From the NCBI GenBank assembly GCA_001803235.1, contig MHBL01000194.1:1-64000 (forward strand): a DNA stretch of 64,000 nt, in the 5' to 3' direction. The DNA comes from Lentisphaerae bacterium RIFOXYA12_64_32. Its GTDB lineage: Bacteria; Verrucomicrobiota; Lentisphaeria; Oligosphaerales; YB12-FULL-65-16. Each line of letters begins with the position of its first letter. Positions within the stretch are counted from its first letter, which is position 1. Under the pieces are notes generated by a model, which worked only from the letters and a program-made list of their open reading frames with translations, did not search any database and was not told the DNA's origin. Shown in pieces: positions 26,356 through 32,376 of this stretch. Position numbers and translations under genes: made by a program.

Positions 26356-26721
26356 CTAATCGATGGGCAGCATCCGGATGCGACAACCGGTCTCGTCGAC
26401 AGAGATGATACAGCCACGCGCGAGTTCGTGACGGTAGCGTTCAAGCACCAACCGCAACCTGGACGTGATCAGGCCCGGGTCGGCGGAAGATGTCCTTACA
26501 GAGATGACGCTCGGCTTTGCGTGTCCCCGGACGGCAAGCAGCGCACTGAAGTCCAGATCTTGTGTGATGATCGACCATTTGTGTCTGCGCGCGTAGGTCA
26601 GGATTGCAGCGTCGGACGCATTTGGCGGCAGGAGTTCGGAAACACGTTGGACGTCATACCCGTCCCGATGAAGGGCCGAGACTGTCAAAGGCGAGATGTT
26701 CATGTCCGCGAGGAATCGCAC
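26356..26721 (-). CDS. DUF5615 family PIN-like protein (putative toxin)
   Basis: A 121-aa protein. RFLADMNISPLTVSALHRDG at the N-terminus, then DAAILTYARRHKWSIITQDL and DFSALLAV, match the DUF5615/Mut7-C-like PIN-fold group, with acidic residues D6, D38 and D55 in positions expected for a nuclease site. These proteins are usually encoded with a DUF433 antitoxin, as here, with a 12-bp gap. A tRNA- or RNA-cleaving toxin role is inferred from the family. It starts at a GTG at 26721. Confidence 0.82.
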   Translation of the reverse strand: MRFLADMNISPLTVSALHRDGYDVQRVSELLPPNASDAAILTYARRHKWSIITQDLDFSALLAVRGHAKPSVISVRTSSADPGLITSRLRLVLERYRHELARGCIISVDETGCRIRMLPID

Positions 26722-26733
26722 CCGGAGTCCCCG

Positions 26734-26970
26734 TCAAGCGCTCACCAAGGTACTGAAGTCGAAACGGTCGGAGGTTGTCCACGCGGCATACCGTATGGCT
26801 TGATGTATGTCTTCCGGTTCGAGCTCCGGATAGCACTCTATGATGTCCGCATCGTGTTTTCCTTCCGCGAGCAGTTTGAGGACCACGCTCACGGTGATCC
26901 GCATGCCGCGAATGGTTGGCTGGCCCAGGCACAATCGGGGGTCGACGGTAATCCGGTCAAGTTTCTTCAT
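26734..26970 (-). CDS. DUF433 domain protein (putative antitoxin)
   Basis: A 78-aa protein. ITVDPRLCLGQPTIRGMRIT at the N-terminus is the defining DUF433 motif, followed by VSVVLKLLAEGKHDADIIEC and YPELEPEDIHQAIRYAAW, a winged-helix-like DNA-binding fold. It is expected to repress its own operon and neutralise the DUF5615 partner downstream. I chose ATG 26970, preceded by a GGGAG. The frame is open upstream to 27126, but that part includes a direct repeat and is unlike the family. Confidence 0.85.
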   Translation of the reverse strand: MKKLDRITVDPRLCLGQPTIRGMRITVSVVLKLLAEGKHDADIIECYPELEPEDIHQAIRYAAWTTSDRFDFSTLVSA

Positions 26971-27092
26971 AGCGGGACTCCCTGGTGCGAGGAACGATGC
27001 GGGTTCTCCATCCCAACGGACCCAATGTCCAGAATCCTCCGATGGGCATTTCCCAATGTACCAGTTACTGCTGAACGCTGCAAGGTTTACCT

Positions 27093-27128
27093 GGCCAGGT
27101 GGTGGTCTCGGGGACGTATCCGTCAACT
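27093..27128. repeat. 36-bp direct repeat, left copy
   Basis: It matches 28330-28365 at 34 of 36 positions. The start is GGCCAGGTGGTGGTCTCGGG and the end CGTATCCGTCAACT. It overlaps the stop of the deleted nucleotidyltransferase gene. The two copies bracket the nucleotidyltransferase gene chain. Confidence 0.8.
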
Positions 27129-27281
27129 ACGCTTTGACAGGCCTTCGATGTCGGCCAGGTCCATCGTCAAGCGGGGATACCCGTGGAACGCCACGGCGTG
27201 CCCCCCCGCAATGAGGTAATCCACCTGATGGCTGTTGAGCAGCAGCAGTAGATCCCGCATGTCCTTGGAGAGCTTGGTCAT
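27123..27281 (-). pseudogene. Internally deleted nucleotidyltransferase (MNT/AbiEii-like) remnant
   Basis: A 52-codon frame begins MTKLSKDMRDLLLLLNSHQV and continues DYLIAGGHAVAFHGYPRLTM, exactly the N-terminus of a family of nucleotidyltransferase-fold proteins normally about 150-190 aa long. After TMDL the sequence jumps to ADIEGLSKRS and stops. The expected D-x-D catalytic segment and the middle are missing. The residual ADIEGL resembles the C-terminal PKDLADIEGL of full-length members, so an internal deletion is likely. The last codons lie in the 36-bp repeat. Its ATG overlaps the upstream gene by 4 bp (ATGA). Confidence 0.75.
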
Positions 27282-27472
27282 CCGAGTTCCCGCGCGCCGT
27301 CCAGTCGCCGTACGGAAGCCACGCGCCGAAGCCGTGCCCGTCCCGTCCCGAGATGGCGCCGCTGCATGGCAAAGACCAGCATTACGCGTTCTTCGGGTGT
27401 CATACGCAGGCAGTCTTCGCGCCGGAACTGGTCCTGGTCTTCGATGCGGCCGATTCGTACGACGCGTTTCAT
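27278..27472 (-). CDS. Small nucleotidyltransferase-associated protein
   Basis: A 64-aa protein with a middle section LRMTPEERVMLVFAMQRRHL and a C-terminus RARLRRVASVRRLDG. Short proteins with TPEER and LxRVxxxxxL segments are regularly found directly upstream of MNT/AbiEii-like nucleotidyltransferase genes, where they are thought to act as partners. It overlaps both neighbours by 4 bp (ATGA at 27278-27281 and 27469-27472), so it is translated as part of a coupled chain. The function is not established. Confidence 0.6.
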   Translation of the reverse strand: MKRVVRIGRIEDQDQFRREDCLRMTPEERVMLVFAMQRRHLGTGRARLRRVASVRRLDGARELG

Positions 27473-27660
27473 GGTGTCGGCACCCTGGGAGTCACGGAGA
27501 CCGCTCGCCGGCCTGCGGGAGTGGGACGAGCAGCTATGATCGCGGCCATGGACTCACGGGCGGCCGCGGATTTCTCCAGCTTGTCGCTCCACGTCTCGGT
27601 GCTGCGGCCCCTCTGCCACCGGGCCTGTCGCTCGATCATTCGCTTCAGATCAGCGTTCAT
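27469..27660 (-). CDS. Small nucleotidyltransferase-associated protein
   Basis: A 63-aa protein, MNADLKRMIERQARWQRGRS followed by TETWSDKLEKSAAARESMAA. The RQARWQRGRS and SWxEKLxxA pattern is that of small partners encoded next to DUF6036-type nucleotidyltransferases. It overlaps the end of the 170-aa upstream gene by 11 bp and the next gene by 4 bp. I chose ATG 27660; an upstream ATG lies well inside the preceding gene. Confidence 0.6.
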   Translation of the reverse strand: MNADLKRMIERQARWQRGRSTETWSDKLEKSAAARESMAAIIAARPTPAGRRAVSVTPRVPTP

Positions 27661-28162
27661 CAATGAACCTTCCCTTGAACCGAATCCACGGTTCCGAAAG
27701 GTTGTACTTACGGGCGAGCTTCTCAAGATCCTCGACGGATACGGATTCCGAGTCCAACAGCGCGAGAATTCTCGCCATATCTTTCGGGCGTCCCGCTTTC
27801 AACGCGATGATCGCCAGATAGTCGGCTGTCACGACACGGATCCCAACCCCGTGCAAGTCCGCCTGGTCCGCCGCATGGATCGCATCTGCCGTCAAGTCGT
27901 CAAACGTGGGAATGAACTGAACGGGCCAAGCGCCGACCCGAATCGCTTCGCCTTCAGGATAGTACCCTTTCTTCTTGCAGAACTCATAGATCGGAGCCAA
28001 TATGGCAAGGTTGTCCCCATCCTTAACCTCGACCAACACGTCCGCGTCCATTGTCACAACGGCCTCAGTATACCGCATTTGCGCCACGGCACCAAAAATC
28101 GCATAATTCTGGATCACGCCCAGCCTGGTCATCTCTTCGAGTAACCGTGCGAGTTCCTTCAT
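27650..28162 (-). CDS. Nucleotidyltransferase-fold protein (DUF6036-like)
   Basis: A 170-aa protein. It begins MKELARLLEEMTRLGVIQNY, then AIFGAVAQMRYTEAVVTMDA and DVLVEVKDG, an arrangement of the nucleotidyltransferase core: GAVAQ in place of the usual GG[G/A]A and TMDADVLV in place of D-x-D. VVTADYLAIIALKAGRPKDM matches the later conserved segment of the family. Such proteins form toxin-like modules with small partners. The altered motifs leave open whether it is catalytic. It starts at ATG 28162 and leads the overlapping four-gene chain. Confidence 0.75.
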   Translation of the reverse strand: MKELARLLEEMTRLGVIQNYAIFGAVAQMRYTEAVVTMDADVLVEVKDGDNLAILAPIYEFCKKKGYYPEGEAIRVGAWPVQFIPTFDDLTADAIHAADQADLHGVGIRVVTADYLAIIALKAGRPKDMARILALLDSESVSVEDLEKLARKYNLSEPWIRFKGRFIDER

Positions 28163-28220
28163 GATATCGTTTCCCGGGCATGGTTCAAAGGTTCACCGTT
28201 CAGTGGTTCACGGTCGGTCC

Positions 28221-28288
28221 CCGGCCGAGGGCCTCGGGCCGGGACGGCCCCGAGCATCCTGCTGCGGTCCCAGAGGTCCCGCGCCACT
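28221..28288. repeat. GGTCCC-type dispersed repeat, copy 3
   Basis: It contains CCGAGGGCCTCGGGCCGGGA and CTGCTGCGGTCCCAGAGGTC. It lies between the DUF234 ATPase gene and the nucleotidyltransferase chain. Confidence 0.75.
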
Positions 28289-28329
28289 GCCCGCCGCGGC
28301 GCACAACCGCCGACTTTGAAACCGCCCTG

Positions 28330-28365
28330 GGCCAAGTGGTGGTCTCGGGGCCGTATCCGTCAACT
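28330..28365. repeat. 36-bp direct repeat, right copy
   Basis: The partner of 27093-27128. It sits just after the ATPase stop codon at 28383 (in the direction of transcription). Confidence 0.8.
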
Positions 28366-28382
28366 TGTCTGGCTGTGATGGC

Positions 28383-29801
28383 TTACCGCAGCGCGGCCAG
28401 TACGGACTTGGCGTCGAGCACGTGCAGGTTGGGTGGGATTACCGCGTTCGGCTCGACGTCCGGGACGAAGACGGCGTTGACGAGCTGCGCCTGTCGCGCC
28501 GCCGCGGTAGCCGGCCTGCCTTTGCGCGTGAGTTCGGCGGCAACCGCAGAGATCGTGTCGGCTGACGCGGGTTGGGCCAGCCATTTCACCTCGCCAAGGA
28601 GCAGGCGCTGGCCGTCCAGGGACCGAGAAACCACATCCCATTCCGGGCCGCTGCCGTGCCAGAACCGGCGCGCTGGCGTCCACGGTCCGAGCTTGGCCAA
28701 CGGGTGTAAGTCCGGCGTGAGTTTGGCGATGCACGCTCGACAGAGTTCTTCCCACGTTTCGGCGGTGAGAGCCGGCCTGGCCTGACGCCAGAGTTCCACG
28801 CGGCCTTGGGGGGGCGCGGCGACCAGCCAGGCGCGGTGCGACGCCACGACGCGGAACCAGAGGCGGAAGAAAGGGTCTGCGATACGGTAGAGGGCACGTT
28901 TCCCCGACATTTCCGAGTCGCCGAACGGCAGTTCCCGGTCGACGAGGCCCAACGCCTGCAAGCGTACGAGTGCACGCGACAGAGACGTCGAGGCGCAACC
29001 CATGCGTGCCGCGATCTCGCTGCCACGGTGTGCACCCATGCCGATGGCGTCCAAGATTGGCCGTAACGACAGGGCCGGTGGCATCTCCTCTGCCAGGAAC
29101 CGGTCGGGTTCCGAGTGCAGCGGGGACATCGGGTCCAGAACACAGCGTTCGATGGCCGTCTCCACTGCGGGGCCATGCGGCGCCGCCAGTTCCCAGAACC
29201 ACGGCGTGCCGCCCCACGCGGTGTAGGCCTCGACCGCCTGACGGGCATCGGAAAGGTCCAGCGCCTCCTGAATGTAGCCCGCACCGACCGGCTGTAAGGC
29301 CATGGTCACCCGAGCCCGACCGTACAGAGGCGCGGCACCGTCCAGAACCAGCCCCTGCATCATGCGCTGGCTCGAACCGGCCAGAACGACCGCCACGCCG
29401 GCGGGGATGGCCTCATGGTCGAGCCAGCGCTGCAGCACACTGGGCAACTCGGGGCTGGTGACGGCCAAATATGGAAATTCATCCAGAACAACCGGGCCGT
29501 GCCAGTCACGAGTAACCGCTTCCCGGGCCAGGCGCGACAGGAGGCTGCCCCAGTCCGGGTACTGCACTTCGTGAAAGCCGGGCAGAACGCTTGCGACGGA
29601 TTCTGCGAGATAGTGCCGCTGAATGACCGCCGCCGACTGATCGGCGACGGTGTACAGACCTCGGTGCTTGCGGCACCACTCTACCAGAAGCCGAGTCTTG
29701 CCGACACGGCGACGCCCCCAGACTACCCCAAGCCCGCCCTGGCGGCTTGCGACAAGGGCATCCAGGCACGCCATCTCTGCGGTTCGGTCAACGAATTCCA
29801 T
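28383..29801 (-). CDS. AAA ATPase with C-terminal DUF234-type nuclease-like domain
   Basis: A 472-aa STAND-like/archaeal-type ATPase. GVVWGRRRVGKTRLLVEWCR is the P-loop (residues about 26-45), GPVVLDEFPYLAVTSPELP the Walker B region, and VVLAGSSQRMM the sensor. A winged-helix segment follows (MGCASTSLSRALVRLQALGL). The C-terminal domain has WDVVSRSLDGQRLLLGEVKW, matching the D-x-EVK active-site pattern of the DUF234 PD-(D/E)XK-related domain. Family members are common in accessory regions and their role is unresolved. ATG 29801 or GTG 29807 may start it. Confidence 0.85.
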   Translation of the reverse strand: MEFVDRTAEMACLDALVASRQGGLGVVWGRRRVGKTRLLVEWCRKHRGLYTVADQSAAVIQRHYLAESVASVLPGFHEVQYPDWGSLLSRLAREAVTRDWHGPVVLDEFPYLAVTSPELPSVLQRWLDHEAIPAGVAVVLAGSSQRMMQGLVLDGAAPLYGRARVTMALQPVGAGYIQEALDLSDARQAVEAYTAWGGTPWFWELAAPHGPAVETAIERCVLDPMSPLHSEPDRFLAEEMPPALSLRPILDAIGMGAHRGSEIAARMGCASTSLSRALVRLQALGLVDRELPFGDSEMSGKRALYRIADPFFRLWFRVVASHRAWLVAAPPQGRVELWRQARPALTAETWEELCRACIAKLTPDLHPLAKLGPWTPARRFWHGSGPEWDVVSRSLDGQRLLLGEVKWLAQPASADTISAVAAELTRKGRPATAAARQAQLVNAVFVPDVEPNAVIPPNLHVLDAKSVLAALR

Positions 29802-29944
29802 CGCCACCCAGACGAATTATGCTGCCAAACATAATGCCGGAGAGCATAACATGCAAGATCCGCCGCAACCGCGTTTCCAACGTCCCACGCGTTTCAATGG
29901 TCATGGCTCCCGTGGTTCCCGCTTTCCGTCGAGGGGGAACGTTT

Positions 29945-30442
29945 CTACTGCAGCAGTTTCTGGAACATGGGGGTGTCCCACATGTTGCGGGCTTGCTCGT
30001 AGTACTGGTGAACCGCCTCGATACGCTGGCGCACGAACTGGCGGTCGTCGTTTCCGTCGGGCGGGCTTTTCTGCAGCTCGCCCTCCAGATCGTCGAAGAA
30101 CGACGTGTACGCCGCCAGGCGGTTGCCGACGACGTCGCGGATGGCGTTCTTGATGATGCGGCCAAAATTGTCGGTGGCTTCGTAGTAGTCCTTGCGGTCG
30201 CCCTTGACCCAGATCTTGCGCGCGGCGGTCCACTGCTCGAGCTGGCGCACACCCATGCTGGCACTGCCCTTGCTGATCCCGAGCGCGTCCTGCATGTCGG
30301 CGAGACTGCGCGGCTCGGAGCTGAGGTACAGGTAGGCGTAGAGCTGACCCACGACCCGGCCCATGCCGAAGGACTGCGTAGTGTTGCCGACGTCCTCAAT
30401 GAAGCGGCGCGCGACCGGGGTCAGGGGAACGGGCTTCTTCAT
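29945..30442 (-). CDS. GbsR/MarR family transcriptional regulator
   Basis: A 165-aa winged-helix regulator. FIEDVGNTTQSFGMGRVVGQ at the N-terminus and LYLSSEPRSLADMQDALGIS form the GbsR-type opening. KGSASMGVRQLEQW is the recognition helix, IWVKGDRKDYYEA the wing, and DNFGRIIKNAIRDVVGNRLA the start of the helical C-terminal part. The best-known relatives (GbsR, OpcR) control glycine-betaine genes in Bacillus, but no such genes are here. The operon promoter about 600 bp upstream carries a perfect palindrome, a likely operator, so it may repress itself. I chose ATG 30442. Confidence 0.87.
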   Translation of the reverse strand: MKKPVPLTPVARRFIEDVGNTTQSFGMGRVVGQLYAYLYLSSEPRSLADMQDALGISKGSASMGVRQLEQWTAARKIWVKGDRKDYYEATDNFGRIIKNAIRDVVGNRLAAYTSFFDDLEGELQKSPPDGNDDRQFVRQRIEAVHQYYEQARNMWDTPMFQKLLQ

Positions 30443-30487
30443 GGCGGAGTGTCCGGTTCTGGGCGGCATGGGGGGGATGACGTGGTG

Positions 30488-30535
30488 TGGGGGTGCGTGA
30501 GTATGTGAGTATGTGGGTGTGTGAGTATGTGGGTG
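30488..30535. repeat. Short tandem G/T-rich repeats
   Basis: Units of GTGAGTATGTGGGT recur with small variations. A similar G/T-rich run follows the kinase gene (57800-57860). Both lie in intergenic DNA. Confidence 0.6.
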
Positions 30536-30588
30536 AAGTCTGAGGGTTCGGGGTTCAGGGGGATAGGGGCTGGGATCACGCCGAAGGA

Positions 30589-30707
30589 CCCGCAACCTAA
30601 GACCAGGCGATCGGTTCCATGGCGCCGGTTCCCTGGAGCGCCCGCGTCCTCGCGGGCTGGCTTGGGGCGCGCTGGGTGTCACACCCCGCAATACGACAGA
30701 CCCGCAC
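30589..30707. repeat. GCGCCCGCG-type palindromic repeat, copy 2
   Basis: The core GGAGCGCCCGCGTCCTCGCG-GGC is at 30635-30657. The right arm ends CAATACGACAGACC, as in the copy at 10450. It separates the small gene at 30727 from the GbsR-like gene. Confidence 0.75.
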
Positions 30708-30726
30708 TTCTTCGGCTTGCCTGTAT

Positions 30727-30945
30727 TCAAACGCGGCCATAGCCCAGCCACTCCGGAAGGTTCTTCTCGCACCACTGGCGGTATTCTTCCATGGTCTCGA
30801 ACGCGCGGTAGGGCGCATCATCCAGCACGGGCTTGTAGGTGCGGATGAAGGCATAGCGCAGGCGCAGCGCCAGCGGCCGGCGGCGCGCCGCGTCGAATTC
30901 GGCGAGGAGCTCGGGGGAGATATCGACGGTTGCAGGGCTGTCCAT
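30727..30945 (-). CDS. Small conserved-type protein co-transcribed with the GbsR-like regulator
   Basis: A 72-aa protein, MDSPATVDISPELLAEFDAA followed by LRLRYAFIRTYKPVLDDAPY and ending EEYRQWCEKNLPEWLGYGRV. It is acidic-basic mixed and predicted soluble. I do not recognise a named domain. It is the first gene after the strong promoter at 31030-31058, with a leader of about 80 nt. The regulator is next, 284 bp on. A shared transcript is inferred from the lack of another promoter and from orientation. Confidence 0.65.
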   Translation of the reverse strand: MDSPATVDISPELLAEFDAARRRPLALRLRYAFIRTYKPVLDDAPYRAFETMEEYRQWCEKNLPEWLGYGRV

Positions 30946-31013
30946 GTTGGGATCGGCGCGGTGCCGTAGGCGGGTTCAGGCGCGCTCCGCCCGGTGCGTT
31001 ATGCGCCCGTAAC

Positions 31014-31031
31014 GTTCAATACGTATTGAAC
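31014..31031. promoter_or_regulatory. Perfect 18-bp palindromic operator
   Basis: GTTCAATACGTATTGAAC is a perfect inverted repeat. It overlaps the last bases of the -10 hexamer and the expected start site of the promoter at 31030-31058, the position of a repressor operator. The natural candidate ligand is the GbsR/MarR-like protein of the same operon. Confidence 0.75.
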
Positions 31032-31058
31032 ATTACGCCGGATTTGGGCGGTTGTCAA
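31030..31058 (-). promoter_or_regulatory. Sigma-70-type promoter, TTGACA-N17-TAATGT
   Basis: On the minus strand, TTGACA (31053-31058) is followed by exactly 17 nt and TAATGT (31030-31035). The -35 is perfect and the -10 matches 4 of 6. It drives the 72-aa gene and, by position, the GbsR-like gene. Confidence 0.8.
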
Positions 31059-31423
31059 GTGGGGCATGGGGGAGGACAGCGGCTGTTTCAAACTCGTCCG
31101 TCCTGCCGCGGAGATGTGGCGCCATCGCCCTCTGTGGAGCCCGGTAGGCCAAGCGTGTCCCCACGCTGGCCTTCGTGGTCAGGAGTGCCGGTGCGTTCAT
31201 CCAACGCCGCGGCATGTCCGCCCCAGGGTAATGCGTCGGTGGAAGACACAGGTGCAAGGCTTTCCGGCCGAGCCATCCGCCGCGGCGGGTCTGTCTGAGG
31301 CGGCTAACTGGGCATCCGGGGCGATTCCGAGCCGAACTGCCAGGGAAGGCGAACCGGGGGCCGAAACCAGTGGTTGTTACGGACGGGGAGCCGTCACCGA
31401 GCTGCGTCGTTTTCCTGGCTCCA
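31059..31423. other. Intergenic stretch upstream of the GbsR operon
   Basis: Apart from the promoter edge I see no gene, RNA or repeat that I can support. It separates the accessory island from the glycan genes that resume at 31424. Confidence 0.5.
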
Positions 31424-32290
31424 TCAATGGAGTGGAAGGCCTCGCCCCAGACTTCTGGCAGGTCTCGGGATCGTCTGCGCCACGCCGGCTCCATCCTCGC
31501 ATGCGCCGGCCACCTCGGAGGCCCCCGTGCTGTCGTCTTTCTTGGGGACCTGGCGCAGCGCCAAAGCATACAGGTTCTTGCTCCACCGGTCCGCCAGGCA
31601 CTTCGTCAGGCAGCCAACCGGCCGGGGGCCGCTGCCGTAGAACACACACTCCAGAACCGCGAAACCATGTCTGGCCAAGAAGGCAGCCGCATCGTCCGGC
31701 CTGAGGGAATGGCGGACATGGGCACAGTACGACGGCACGCCGCATACGCGCCACGTGGCATGCTCCAATGCACGGTACACGCTTTGCCGGTTCGGGAAGC
31801 CGACGATCAACACCCCCGAATCGGCCAGCAGGTCACGGAGGTTCAGAACCGCGGCATCCAAGTCCTCAACGTACTCCAGAACGCTGGAACACAGAACCAG
31901 ATCGGCGCGCCTTGTCTGGTCAAGCCGGATGGCAGGCAGGGCCCCAGAGACAAACGAAAGGTCGTCCCCATTTCGTGCGCCCGCTCTCTGCCTGGCTATC
32001 TCGAGCATTACCGGTGAGGGGTCTATTCCGATCGTCCGCACGCCTTTGTCTGCGACGTATCGACTCATCACGCCGGGACCGCAGCCCACGTCAAGACACA
32101 GACCGGCGCCTGGACTTGGCAGGTACTTGTCAATCAACCCCTGCCAGACACAGAGTCGTTCCTGCAAGTCGCGCTCGGTTCCGTAACCATCCGAGAGCTG
32201 CCTGGCGTAGCTGTCGTGAAACCCCACCTCGTTCTTGACGCGGAAAGAACCCGTGGTTGTTCCTGCCAGTTTGGGGGGGGCAGAAGTCAT
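31424..32290 (-). CDS. Class I SAM-dependent methyltransferase
   Basis: A 288-aa methyltransferase. LCLDVGCGPGVMSRYVADKG is motif I, VRTIGIDPSPVMLEIARQRA the acidic loop, and RADLVLCSSVLEYVEDLDAA motif IV. LADSGVLIVGFPNRQSVYRA follows. The C-terminal tail of about 60 residues is basic and of uncertain fold. I chose ATG 32290, with GGAGAGG upstream; the longer frame would overlap the fusion oxidoreductase gene. It ends the upstream glycan block next to the accessory island. The substrate is unknown. Confidence 0.82.
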   Translation of the reverse strand: MTSAPPKLAGTTTGSFRVKNEVGFHDSYARQLSDGYGTERDLQERLCVWQGLIDKYLPSPGAGLCLDVGCGPGVMSRYVADKGVRTIGIDPSPVMLEIARQRAGARNGDDLSFVSGALPAIRLDQTRRADLVLCSSVLEYVEDLDAAVLNLRDLLADSGVLIVGFPNRQSVYRALEHATWRVCGVPSYCAHVRHSLRPDDAAAFLARHGFAVLECVFYGSGPRPVGCLTKCLADRWSKNLYALALRQVPKKDDSTGASEVAGACEDGAGVAQTIPRPARSLGRGLPLH

Positions 32291-32376
32291 CAACCTCTCC
32301 ACTTTCTGGCGGGCTTTGGGGCCAACCGGTGCCCAATCGGTGGCAGTGGCGCATGCTCTGGCGCTCCGATGACAAG

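Noticed and set aside
30443-30775. Upstream extension of the GbsR-like regulator
   Set aside because: It covers tandem G/T repeats and a GCGCCCGCG-type repeat. The family begins at MKKPVPLTPVARRF.
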